Made by a program: the position numbers and the translations under genes. 64,000 nt of DNA from Pictodentalium vernedei (lineage: Eukaryota > Mollusca > Scaphopoda > Dentaliida > Dentaliidae): the NCBI GenBank assembly GCA_031216915.1, contig CM062292.1, forward strand, positions 926,457 to 990,456, in the 5' to 3' direction. Positions 44,168-54,757 of this stretch are shown here, one piece after another. Position 1 is the stretch's first letter; every line of letters starts with the position of its first letter. The notes under the pieces were generated by a model. That model saw nothing but the letters and a program-made list of their open reading frames with translations. It was not told the origin of the DNA and searched no databases.

Positions 44168-46111
44168 GTGGAGGAGAACCTATCCAATCGTGTATGTAGC
44201 GAAATAACGGCAGAAGAAGTGCGGAACGTGGTCTCGAAATTAAAAAATGGTAAAGCGGGAGGGACTGATAAAATTCCGAACGAATTCCTCAAAAATGGAG
44301 GGGAGGCACTTATTGAAGTCCTGACAAACCTTTTCAACCTGGCTCTGCGAAAACAAAAGGTCCCCAGAGAGTGGAGGGAAAGTAAGGTGTCGTTCATACA
44401 CAAAAAGGGGGATAAGGAAGTTCTAGATAACTATAGGGGGATATCAGTTAGTAGTAACATCGGAAAAGTATTCTGTAAGGTCATATACGGTAGACTTGAG
44501 GAAGTTATTGAAGAGAAAGGTTTTTTAGGAGAAATTCAAAATGGTTTCAGGAAAGGTCGAAGAGTCACTGATCACCTGTTTACACTCACCCAACTGATAG
44601 AATCAACAAAGGCTGAAAAGAAAAAGATGTTTCTGGCATTTCTAGATGTGAAAAAAGCGTACGACCGAGTGTGGAGGGAAGGTATGTGGCGAAAGCTCGA
44701 GGGCATCGGACTGGGGGGTGACTTTGTGGGAGTCATGAAAGCACTGTATACAGATGTGCAAAGCCAACTCAGTCTAGGGAGTATCACTACAAAACGAGTC
44801 CCTATGGATATAGGCCTCAAGCAGGGGTGTATCTTTTCACCGATTTTGTTTGCATTGTATGTTAAAGATTTAGGGGACGAACTAATTCAGAGTGCGGAGG
44901 GGGTAAATGTTGGAGACATAAAGGTACCAGGCTTATTCTTTGCGGACGACATGGTGTTAATGTCTAGAACTGAACAGGGGCTAGAGAAATTGCTGGAAAT
45001 TGTTGGTAGATATGGGAATACTTGGCGGCTCGAACTAAATGAAAATAAAAGCAAGGTAATACCCGTTGGACGCAAGGTAGATATGACGAAGAGATGGAGA
45101 GTGGGGGAGTTCTCAATCGCCGAAGGGGAAAGCAAACAAATCACTGTAGGAGAAACGGGAGAGTATGAGTATCTAGGGGTAAGCATAAATATAACGGGAA
45201 GAGGGGTGTACAGAAATTACTCAGCCAAACTGATTCTGAAGGGGAAAAGAATTCTGAACCAACAAAAACTTTTAGGGAAAAATAGTTTCAACAAGGTCTT
45301 TGTGGGGAAAACACTGTGTGAGAGGGTGGGTTTACCAAGTATAACGTATGGCACGGACGTGATTCCATTAAACCAAACCGTTATTAAGAAGTTGGAAAGT
45401 ACTCAGAATGATGCCGGCAGATGGATAACAGGGACGAGTAATGCTGCAGCTTTGGAAGCAGTTAACTACTTGAGAAACCTGCCTGACAACCGGTGGTGCA
45501 AATTGATGCTCGATACCATTTGGAATTCTAATATAGATACGGGGTGGTCAAAACATGTGAGGGAACTAATGGACAATTACTCTATAGAGGTCACAAACAT
45601 AGAAGTAGGAATGAAAGAAGGCAAAAGGTTTGTCAAAGAGAGAGTCATGGAAGATTGCAATCGAAACTGGCGAGCAGGGGTTAGCGTGAAAAGATCACTG
45701 CAGGGGTTACAATATAAAGAAAAGCCAGCTTTTGAGAAGTACCTAGATGGCACCTTTGGAGGGTCACTGCTGTTCAAACTGAGATCAAGATCACTGGAGC
45801 TTCGGGGAAAAATTGGGAGAGATGGAGAAAAGGGATGCCAAATGTGCCACTCTGAAGTAGTGGAGACCCTGGAACATTTTCTCTTGGAATGCCCACAGTA
45901 TATACCTCATAGAATAAAATTTACTGGAAGAATAATGCAGAAGTGGGGTGAAGAAACAAAGGATAGATGGCTGAAGGGGGACACGAGGGAGAGGGTAGGA
46001 ATGCTTATTGAAGAAATTGAAAAAGAGGAAGTGAGGGACACTATTAAGCAGTTTATATCTGAATGCTGGGAGGAGAGGAGGGGAAGAGGGGGTGGGGTGC
46101 AGGGGGAATGA
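44168..46111 (+). CDS. LINE D: reverse transcriptase and zinc-knuckle end, intact frame
   Basis: This 648-codon frame has no stops. RT motifs in order: LKNGKAGGTDKIPNEFLKNG, NYRGISVSSNIGKVF, IQNGFRKGRRVTDHL, the A-box FLDVKKAYDRVWR, LKQGCIFSPILF, the catalytic FFADDMVLMS, and LNENKSKVIPVG. A long thumb/C-terminal region ends in a Cys/His motif CQMCHSEVVETLEHFLLEC, as in the zf-RVT end of several LINE groups. The listed start (44168, GTG) is only where the frame after the duplication becomes convenient to read; the natural protein would begin in the preceding frame. Without the duplicated stretch and a one-base loss both parts share a frame. Confidence 0.85.
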   Translation: MEENLSNRVCSEITAEEVRNVVSKLKNGKAGGTDKIPNEFLKNGGEALIEVLTNLFNLALRKQKVPREWRESKVSFIHKKGDKEVLDNYRGISVSSNIGKVFCKVIYGRLEEVIEEKGFLGEIQNGFRKGRRVTDHLFTLTQLIESTKAEKKKMFLAFLDVKKAYDRVWREGMWRKLEGIGLGGDFVGVMKALYTDVQSQLSLGSITTKRVPMDIGLKQGCIFSPILFALYVKDLGDELIQSAEGVNVGDIKVPGLFFADDMVLMSRTEQGLEKLLEIVGRYGNTWRLELNENKSKVIPVGRKVDMTKRWRVGEFSIAEGESKQITVGETGEYEYLGVSINITGRGVYRNYSAKLILKGKRILNQQKLLGKNSFNKVFVGKTLCERVGLPSITYGTDVIPLNQTVIKKLESTQNDAGRWITGTSNAAALEAVNYLRNLPDNRWCKLMLDTIWNSNIDTGWSKHVRELMDNYSIEVTNIEVGMKEGKRFVKERVMEDCNRNWRAGVSVKRSLQGLQYKEKPAFEKYLDGTFGGSLLFKLRSRSLELRGKIGRDGEKGCQMCHSEVVETLEHFLLECPQYIPHRIKFTGRIMQKWGEETKDRWLKGDTRERVGMLIEEIEKEEVRDTIKQFISECWEERRGRGGGVQGE

Positions 46112-46200
46112 TGGCCTTCTCTTATGAGGACCGCGACAAATCAGCGGCTGGCCAAAGAGTTATTATTACTACAGATAATTACAGAAAACCTGTGATTAAT

Positions 46201-46650
46201 CAGCCCGCCACACGGCAAAAGCCATGAAACGTACTGTCAGTGGTTACTGGTATCAACTGCAGTATTGTTATAATAGTTACAGTTTATTAGCGATCCAGCA
46301 GAAATGATTATTAGCGCTCAATCCCTAATAGCACCCCTTTGATATTTGATTCCCAATCACATGACTGATAGTGTGCCAAGCTGATGATCATGATCATTTA
46401 TTCCGAGATGCTAATAAACTGTCATAATATCAAAATGTATGTTGAATTTTCCATATCTGAAAGACAGACTGGGTGGGCTACAGGGTCAGACAAACTCATT
46501 CTTCACACATGTACCTCTCATTTTTCATATAGGAACATCACACTCAACTATAATTTTGTTTTCACCATGTCTAATATTCGAGTTTGATATTTTTTCGAGT
46601 CAATTTGTCTTTTTTTTGAGTCGATATTCAAGCTAAATTCAATATTCACA
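46201..46650. other. No gene seen
   Basis: AT-rich sequence without a supported feature. Confidence 0.4.
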
Positions 46651-46662
46651 GGGTCCTACTTA

Positions 46663-46800
46663 TAACCCTTCATTGGAATGAGCTTGAAAAGCTCATTCCA
46701 ATGAGAGGTCATAAGGTATGTATTTGAGACAAAAAATGACAACAACTGATTTTTTTTCATTTTTGAAGAACTTTTTATTGTCTGCCTTTCATTTCCACGT
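46663..46800. mobile_element. Remnant of the TTAA-MITE family (hairpin CATTGGAATGAGCTT)
   Basis: CATTGGAATGAGCTT and its reverse complement form a hairpin at 46676-46707, followed by TTTGAGACAAAAAATGA and GTCTGCCTTTCAT. This matches the centre and right arm of the MITE at 33839-34082. A half copy (TTTTTTGTCTCAAAAGCATA) is at 49670-49690. Confidence 0.7.
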
Positions 46801-46984
46801 ATACAACGCGTACAGCTCTGACGCCATCTTTAATCAACCGATAACACTGTTGAAGTTTCCACAAATTTGATTCTCAATGCACGATTATGATTTCACACAC
46901 GTGAATACGAAACCACCGAGATTCGTTTGTATCATACACCAGGTACCGCGACTGCACATTCGCATTTTTCGATTGATTTAATCT

Positions 46985-47540
46985 CTATTTCACTCTCGCG
47001 TTTTACACTATTGTATTGTATTTATTTATGTTCAGTGTGTTGGCTATAACAGGTTTCGCTACCACAAGCCCGTGCAATACACATTTATGTGACATTGCCT
47101 GCCAGCTTCGAAACCGTAAAGTCTCACTACCACAAGCCAGTGATGTATATAGAATTTTCTGTATACTCCCAGCCTGCTTGCAGACTTTACACATAGCCAA
47201 CAGGGGTTTGCCTACCACAAGTCAGTGCTAACGCATTAATGTGTGTTATTGCCCGCCAGCTTGTCAAACCCTGAAGCTTCCACCACAAGGCCGTGTCGTA
47301 CACAGCCTGTGTACCTCCAGCCTGCTTGCAAGCTTCATCGCTCGACGGTTTCTATCCCAGACAACAGAGCCTGTCGGTCGATTTAGAAACTGAATCGGAG
47401 TTTCACACCATAAGCCCGTGTTATACACAGTTTTCTGTGTATTTCCTGCCAGCTTTGAAACTTCTGAGAGCGACATACAAGTCACTGAGCGTCTCAGACA
47501 GTCGACCTAAAGGACTGCTAGAATGGCTATAGTTCTCCAA
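46985..47540. repeat. Diverged ~75-120-bp repeats with CACAAGCCCGTG
   Basis: The motif ACCACAAG.C(A/C)GTG followed by a TACACA hairpin and TGCC.GCCAGCTT occurs near 47060, 47130, 47213, 47283 and 47407. Several frames on both strands stay open by chance; no domain is recognised. Confidence 0.65.
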
Positions 47541-48364
47541 TTAGAACGAACTCAAGTAAGCCACGAATTCACAAACACTAAAGTGCAAACATAAGCGACA
47601 GTCAAGTCAATAAAGTGCGACAGTCACTTCAGTTCTCCAATTAGAGCTATTTCAAACAAGCCATAAAAAAGGCATAAACAATAGAGTGCAAACAAAACAC
47701 ACTCAGTCTTGCACAAACAACTGGTCCTCAGACACAAACAGAATAAGGTGTGAAACATAATTGACGGTCGAGCCAACGCCTCCCGAAAATCAATCATATT
47801 TCCTTAAAATAGCAATATATGAAATTACAATAAACAGTTGATAATATATTGCCCAGAACCTGAAAAACAGCAGTGTTCAAATTCAAGTCTCAGCCATATC
47901 TGAAAGCTGTAACATTCAACGAATTGGTATCAAGTGGCGCTCACCCATAGCGACCTATATTTCCTATATACCACAATACATTACCGACCAAGAATCGGTA
48001 GTCTCAGACTTACACAAATTGAAGTCTTGAGGTATTTGTTTCTTTGATAAAACCGTAAAGGTTGAAACTAGTCAGGCATAGCGGATTAAATTCCGGGCAA
48101 GTACCAATAGGCTTCAGGCTAAACAAATGTTATACCGAAGCACATACGAATTTCAATGTACTATACTGAAATCAGCTCTTTTATCGCGAGCTCCCAGCGC
48201 CACAAGCTCAGAAAGCACAAATGTATAGAAAAGTTCAGTCGCTTTCTGTCAGGGGACAATATCCCCCTGTTTGATGACAGTTATTTACTCAAACAATGGC
48301 ATGAGCCAAATAATTCAAAAGCGCATTTCTCCAATGATGCAGCTAGCTCATACTGATAGGCCGT
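47541..48364. other. No gene seen
   Basis: Low-complexity AT-rich sequence; repeated AAGTGCGACAGTCA-like words around 47580-47640 but no clear unit. Confidence 0.4.
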
Positions 48365-48590
48365 TTAAAAGGTCCTAGTCCATGCTGAAAACTGGCACGA
48401 TTTTATATACAAAACATTGTATCGGCCCAATAATAGGGCAGCATCAATTTATTGGAAACAATAACAATCCAGGCTAGAATGGTCATATGCTATGCTGGAA
48501 ACTGATACGATCTTATATGCAAAACATTATTCCGTCCTGAAAGGGCAGCATCCATTTATTGGAAACAATTACAGCCCTGGCGTCGTCTTA
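48365..48590. repeat. Tandem duplication, two ~105-bp copies
   Basis: ATGCTG(A/G)AAACTG.(C/T)ACGAT, CAAAACATT and GGGCAGCATC.ATTTATTGG repeat near 48380 and 48490. Confidence 0.8.
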
Positions 48591-48594
48591 TTAC

Positions 48595-49280
48595 ATGCCT
48601 CCATAATATAGGCTGAGTCGCTTTGTGGAATAAACACAAGCGCCCATACAACAATTACTCGAGAAATCACAGGGGCACATAACGACTATATCACGGTTAA
48701 TGGACCAGCAATTATATCAAGGTCCCCGATATACATCGTGTCAGCCAAATAACGTGTGCTCTTCTTCTCCACTGTGAATCACAGGTGCACTTGTCGTCTA
48801 CATCACAGTTAACCGACCATCAAATTGAAAAAAGGTCGCCGTTACATTCTAACGCATCTATCGTATCACCAACGTTAGTCTGAATTAAAAGCACCTGCAT
48901 TCAACAATTCAGCATGCCTCCACAAATGTGCCTTATTACGAGTGCCAAATACTGATACGATGTCACAAATAAAACATATTACACGCCGTCATAACATATG
49001 CTGTGTCGCTTAGTGGAATAAACACAAGCACCCATACGATAATTAACCGAGAAATTACAGACGCATTTAATGCCTATATTACGGTTAATGGACCACTAAT
49101 TGTATCACGGTCCCTGATGTACATCGTATCAGCCGAACAACGCGTGCTTCTTTTCTTCACTGTGAATCACAGGTGCACTCGACGCCTATATCACAGTTAA
49201 CCGACCATCAATTGTATAAAGGTCGCCGATACATTCTAAATCATTTATCGTATCACCAACGTTAGTCTGAATTACCTTAA
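48595..49280. repeat. Direct duplication, two ~310-bp copies 378 bp apart
   Basis: GTGGAATAAACACAAGC near 48626 and 49012 begin copies that run through GGTTAATGGACCA, GTGAATCACAGGTGCAC and CACCAACGTTAGTCTGAATT (48870 and 49255). No coding sense is seen. Confidence 0.85.
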
Positions 49281-49989
49281 TGTCGTCAGACGGATACACT
49301 CTAATGTCAACAATGACTCACCCAGATCAATGGATGAAGCTATGAATCATACATACATGTAGCTAGCATGTCGAATCACGATTTGGCCTAAATAAACTGA
49401 ATTACACGACAGACAGCACTTATCAGACTCCAGTTTTTGAAATGAGTCGTATGCTGGAATAAACACGAGAACTAGTCCTGGCGGAACACACATAACTCCG
49501 CCACAAGTTCTATGCGCAGCACATTGTAACCATATTGGGACTCCCACGGTTGCTTCCGACTTGCTCGTTGTGCCTGCCCCCCCCCCCCCCCCCCCCCACA
49601 CACACTTACATAAACTAAGGTAATGGCATAAGCCGGCCTTATACACAAAAATCATCATTCAAATTTTATTTTTTGTCTCAAAAGCATAGCCTATAATCTC
49701 TCGTCGGGCTAGGTTTTTTAGAGAAAAAATGAATGAAAGTGTCAATGACACTGTAGCTTAACTTGTGTGTTGTGTTCGATGAAAAGGATAATGTTCAATG
49801 TTTATGAAAGGATTATGAAATAAGAATTGTGATAATTGGGAATATGTTCATTTCTGTTTCTTGTATGCTATGTTTATGATAAAAATAATATGAGGTGTAC
49901 ACTGTACTAAAGATCTGAGGGGTGGGTTAATATCACCTCACAGTTAATATATGTGGACCTCACAGTTAACGTATATCAACAAAAGTTAC
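49281..49989. other. No gene; poly-C run at 49578-49597
   Basis: Contains a poly-C tract followed by CACACACAC and a fragment of the TTAA-MITE family at 49668-49740. Confidence 0.5.
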
Positions 49990-52870
49990 CAAGCTACAGT
50001 GAAATTATTCCAAAATGAGTCATCCTATCAAGTTACATTAAAATCCCTTCATAAATATGGCCTGTAGACTGTGCTAAAGGTTTTCGTGCTAAAGGTTTTC
50101 GGGCTTCGGGCCCCTGTAGCCGTCAGTTTCCCAATTGCGTCCAAAGGGGACGTTCTCATCTAGACATTATATGAAGTCAATCTATCAAGTTACAATGAAA
50201 TCTCTTAATAAATATGACCTGTAAACTGTGCTAAAGGTTTTGGGGCTTTGGGCTCTGGCAGCCATCATGGTTGAATGATCGCAACCAAAAGGGGACATTC
50301 TCATCTGGGCATCATCTGGAGTGATCCTACAAAGTTACAATGAAATCCCTTCATAAATATGACCTGTAGACTGTGCTCAAGGTTTTTTGGGCTTCAAGCC
50401 CCTGAAGCCGTCACAGTTGACCAATCACGACCAAAAGGGGATGTCATCATCTAGGCATCATATGGAGTCAAACTTACGGGTTACAATGAAGTCCTTCCAT
50501 AAATATGACCAATAGACTATGCTAAAGCTTTTGGGGTTTCAGGTTCGGGCAGCCATCAAGGCTGAATGATCGCGACCAAAAGGGGACGTTCTCATCTAGA
50601 CATTATTTAGAGTCATCCTACCAAGGTACAATGCAATCCCTTCATAAATATCACCTGTAGACTGTGCTAAAGATATTCGGGCTTTGGGCCCCTGTAGCCA
50701 ACACAGTTGCCTAATGGTGTCCAAAAGGGGCTGTTCTCATCTGGACATTACATGAAGTCAACCTACCAAGTTACAATGAAATCCCTTCATAAATATGACC
50801 TGTAGACTGTGCTAAAGGTTTTCGGGCTTCGGGCTCGGGCAGCCATCATGGTTGAATGATCGCAACCAAAGGGGACAATCTCATCTGGGCATCACCTGGA
50901 GTGATCCTGCAAAGTTACAATGAAATCCCTTCATCAATATGACCTGTAGACTGTGCTCAAGGTTTTCGGGCTTCGGGCACCTGTAGCCATCACAGTTGAC
51001 CAATCACGACCAAAAGGGGATGTCATCATCTAGGCATTATATGGAGTCAACCTAACAATGTTACAATGAAATCTTTCTATAAATATAACCTTTTGCCTAT
51101 GCTAAAGGTTTTTGGGCTCGGGCACCCATCAAGCCTGAATGATCACGACCAAAATGGGACGTTCTCATCTAGACATTATTTGGAGTCATCCTACCAAATT
51201 ACAAAGAAATCCCTTCATAAATATGATCTGTAGACTGTGCTAAATGTTTTCGGGCTTCGGGCACCTTTAGTCGTCAAAGTTGCCCAATCATGTCCAAAAG
51301 GAGACGTTCTCATCTAGACATTATATGAAGTCAACCTACCAAGTTACAATGAAATCCCTTCATAAATATGACATGTAGACTGTGCTTAAGGTTTTCGGGC
51401 TTCGGGTTCGGGCAGCCATTATGGGTGAATGACCGCAACCATAGGCGACAATCTCATCTGAGCATCATCTGGAGTGATCCTAAGAAGTTACAATGAAATC
51501 CCTTCATAAATATGACCTGTAGACAGTGCTCAAGGTTTTTGGGCTTCGGGCACTTATAGCCATCACAGCTGACCAATCACGACCAAAAGGGGATGTCATC
51601 ATCTAGGCATTATATGGAGTCAACCTAATAGGTTACAATGAAATTCTTCCATAAATATGACCTTTTACCTATGCTAAAGGTTTTTGGGCTCGGGCAACCA
51701 TCAAGGCTGAATGATCGCGATCAAAAGGGGATGTTCCCATCTAGACATTATTTGGAGTCATCCTACCAAGTTACAATGAAATCCCCTCATAAATATGACC
51801 TGTAGACTGTGCTAAAGGTTTTCGGGCTTCGGGCACCTTTAGCCGTTACAGTTGCCAAATGATGTCCAAAAGGGGACGTTCTCATCTAGACATTATGGGT
51901 GAATGATCGCAACTATAGGGGACAATCTCATCTGAGCATCATCTGGAGTGATTCTAAGAAGTTACAATGAAATCCCTTCATAAATATGACCTGTAGACTG
52001 TGCTCAAGGTTTTCGGGCTTCGGGCACTTGTAGCCATAACAACTGACCAATCACGACCGAAAGGGGATGTCATCATCTAGGCATTATATGGAGTCAACCT
52101 AACAGGTTACAATAAAATCCTTCCATAAATATGACCTTTCGCCTATGCTAAAGGTTTTTGGGCTCGGGCACCCATTAAGGCTGCATGACCGCGATCAAAA
52201 TGGGACGTGCTCATCTAGACATTATTTGGAGTCATCCTGCCAAGTTACAATGAAATCCCTTCATAAATATGACCTCTAGACTGTGCTAAATGTTTTTGGG
52301 CTTCGGGCTCCTGTAGCCGTCACAGTTGCCCAATCACGTCCAAAAGGGGACTTTCTCATCTAGACATTGTATGAAGTCAACCCACCAAGTTACAATAAAA
52401 TTCCTCAATAAATATGACCTGTAGACTGTGCTAAAGGTTTTCGTGTTTTGGGCTCGGGCAGTCGTCACGGTTGGCAGATCATGCCCAAATGGGGAAATTC
52501 TCATCTAGACATCATAAGGAGTCATCCTACCAAGTTACAATGAAATCCCTCCACATTAAACATGATCTGCAGACTGTGCTAAAAGTTTTTGGATTTTGGG
52601 CTTGGGCAGTCATCACGGTTGATAGATCATGCCCAAAAGGGGATGTTCTCATCTAGGCATTATAGAGAGGCATCCTACCAAGTTACAATGAAATCCCTTC
52701 ATAAATACGACCTGTAGACTGTGCTAATGGTTTTCGGGTTTTGGGCCCGGGAAGCCATACCGGTTACCCGATCGCGACCAAAAGGGGACGTTCTTATCTA
52801 GACATGACCCCAAACCTGCATATGAAATTTCGTGTCGATCAGACAAGAACTGCGGGGTGTAGCCCGTGCT
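49990..52870. repeat. Satellite of ~147 bp, about 20 units, four-unit higher-order period
   Basis: Each unit has GTTACAATGAAATCCCTTC, AAATATGACCTGTAGACTGT, GCTAAAGGTTTTCGGGCTTC and a variable block around CCAAAAGGGGA. The variable block comes in four types that follow one another in fixed order about every 575-585 bases. The array ends with CATATGAAATTTCGTGTCGA and a short ACAGACTCACAGACTAAC repeat. Confidence 0.93.
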
Positions 52871-53010
52871 AAAGGAAAATGTGAACAAACGTCACAGACT
52901 CACAGACTAACAGACTCACATACTCACAGACTAACAGACTTCCGCACGCGTGATGGCAATATCTTAAAAAGGTAAAGGTTAAAATTTGCAAATACAACCG
53001 TGTTTTCTGC

Positions 53011-53426
53011 AACCCTTTACCAAACATAACAATCATATCCGGCTATTTACAAAAATTGATATTCAGTTTTTACTATTTTTCAATATTTGCCTCCAAAATA
53101 TAGCTTAAGAGTTTGTTGGCCTCATTCCAAAGAGGTGTCACAAGCTTTTGATGCAAAACATGAAAATGTTTAGGTGTACCAAACATTTTTCACAAGTGTC
53201 GTCTGCTACCCAGGTTATGCATTTAATTATTTATGGGGCTTAAGGCCACTGTTAGTATCTATGGCTATACACAGGTATAAAGTCAAGTTTAACCTATAGT
53301 TTATACCTATGCTGTCGTCTTTAGAGGACTTCCGCCCCAGGCATTGCTTACCATGTTTTTATTTTACCAGTAAAGTAGAACTTGTTCACCACAGTAAAGA
53401 AGCCCCAGGTTAGGTAAAGGATTAAG
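53011..53426. mobile_element. Degenerate MITE remnants of the CCCTTTACC family
   Basis: The left end AACCCTTTACCAAAC, an internal CAAGTGTCGTCTGCTACCCA (53185-53210) and the right end AGGTTAGGTAAAGGATTAA match the ends of the 33839-34082 MITE. The right half (53240-53420) also matches, antisense, the single-unit relative of the 122-bp array. Probably two overlapping elements. Confidence 0.55.
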
Positions 53427-53679
53427 CTAGTTTATTAGGTTGTTGAGAAACAAGAATGGACTCAAGAGATGACAGAATTTCAAGGAATGAGCACCAGATA
53501 CAATGAGACCCAAGATTACATGTATATTTATTTAATTTTTAATTTAATCATATTGAGCTATAAAGAGATAACAGCATGGTGGCTCAGGAGTGGCATTGAG
53601 CAAATTACATGTACATGTAGTTGTATTTATTCTGCCCACAGACCTAAAATTATTGTAACAAAAAATGTTAATTGAGTAG

Positions 53680-54398
53680 GAAAAATAGCCATAGAGAAAA
53701 ATAGTCAAAATATTCAATTCACAAGAGCATGCAATTAACAGAAAATAGGTCATTTTTCTATCTTCTAGTTATAAACTGAGTATTTATTCTACTATACCTT
53801 GTCTGACAGAGCTCACTGAGTTCTGTCAAACAAGATATAATAGATTAAATATCTATATTGGCCCCAAAAGGCAATAAGTGCTGAAAATTTACTGCATGCA
53901 GAAACATTTTTTTGACATATTACACAATTTTCAACACAATTAACAGGAGTTTACTCTATAGCCTATATGCAATTATCAGGTCAAATTTGTAATGAAGGTA
54001 TGGTAAATGGTTTGGTGTTTTTGAGTGATAGAAAATTAACAAGGTTATTCAATTAAAAGATATACAATTAACCCTTTGCGACTACGGTACGTAATAGTAT
54101 GTCAGAACACTCCCGAGCCTTGTGACTACGTAACGTGATATTACGTACTCCAACTTTCAACGATTATGATAGGCTTATTCATACCCGATCTTCACTCTGG
54201 TTGTGGACCAAATGTGCCCTAGGTTGTCCCGTGGTCGATATAGACTTAGCCCAAGCTTAGACAACTCACAGTCCGTAATATAATTTGTTAAGAGTTTGTT
54301 GGCCTCATTCCATTGTTTGTTGACATTGCAAAAGCCCGATTCCCTGTGACGTTAAAACGCCACCTTGACCGGAATCTGAAGGGTTAAGTGGGCTCCAC
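53680..54398. mobile_element. Antisense pogo-like MITE relative, split by a TTAA MITE
   Basis: Reverse-complemented, AACAGGAGTTTACTCTATAG and CAGGTCAAATTTGTA (53950-54000) match one 70-bp unit of 38232-39505, and the right border (54384-54398) matches the CAGTGGGACCCACTTAA end. A near-palindrome around GCTCACTGAGT lies at 53797-53840. The other end is not recognisable. Confidence 0.6.
54072..54383. mobile_element. 312-bp TTAA-flanked MITE, piggyBac-like ends
   Basis: Starts CCCTTTGCGAC and ends TCTGAAGGG, with TTAA at 54068-54071 and 54384-54387. The relative at 38204-38207 has a single TTAA in the same context (CACTTAATTG), the empty site. Sub-terminal repeats GACTACG(G/T)(T/A)ACGT occur on the left. 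Confidence 0.85.
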
Positions 54399-54757
54399 TT
54401 TACCGCAAATTACTTTAGTATCTATCCATGTTTTCAGTGATAACTAACCCCTTATACAAAATGTTCGGAAAAACAAGTATTTTTGTAAAGATATGAGTCA
54501 AGTCACATAGGGCACTCCTGAAAAATGTAACAAAGCAATTTTGCTGAACAAGATCTACCCAGCCACCAATATGCTAGGTATTATTAATTATACCATGATT
54601 GTTGTATGTATTCAATGTTCCCCGATAGAATACAAGCATTGAATAATGGCTTTGGAAATCACGCATGGAATGCAGAAAACATGTAAAAATGGTATGTAAG
54701 AACACATCTGATTATAGCTGTAAACATTCAATAAAAAAATTAGGATACCTGGGAAGT

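Larger units (their letters stand above)
42790..46200 (+). mobile_element. LINE D: APE-type LINE with one main lesion
   Basis: An endonuclease-RT polyprotein of about 1,100 codons is encoded from 42799 to 46111 and would be nearly continuous but for a short tandem duplication at 43987-44034. The coding sequence begins in frame upstream of the first ATG (FGYCNIQGLHKKVSE), so the 5' end is probably truncated. No poly-A or microsatellite tail is obvious after 46111, so the 3' end is unclear. The protein differs clearly from LINEs A-C and lacks a visible RNase H. I do not assign it to a clade. Confidence 0.85.
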
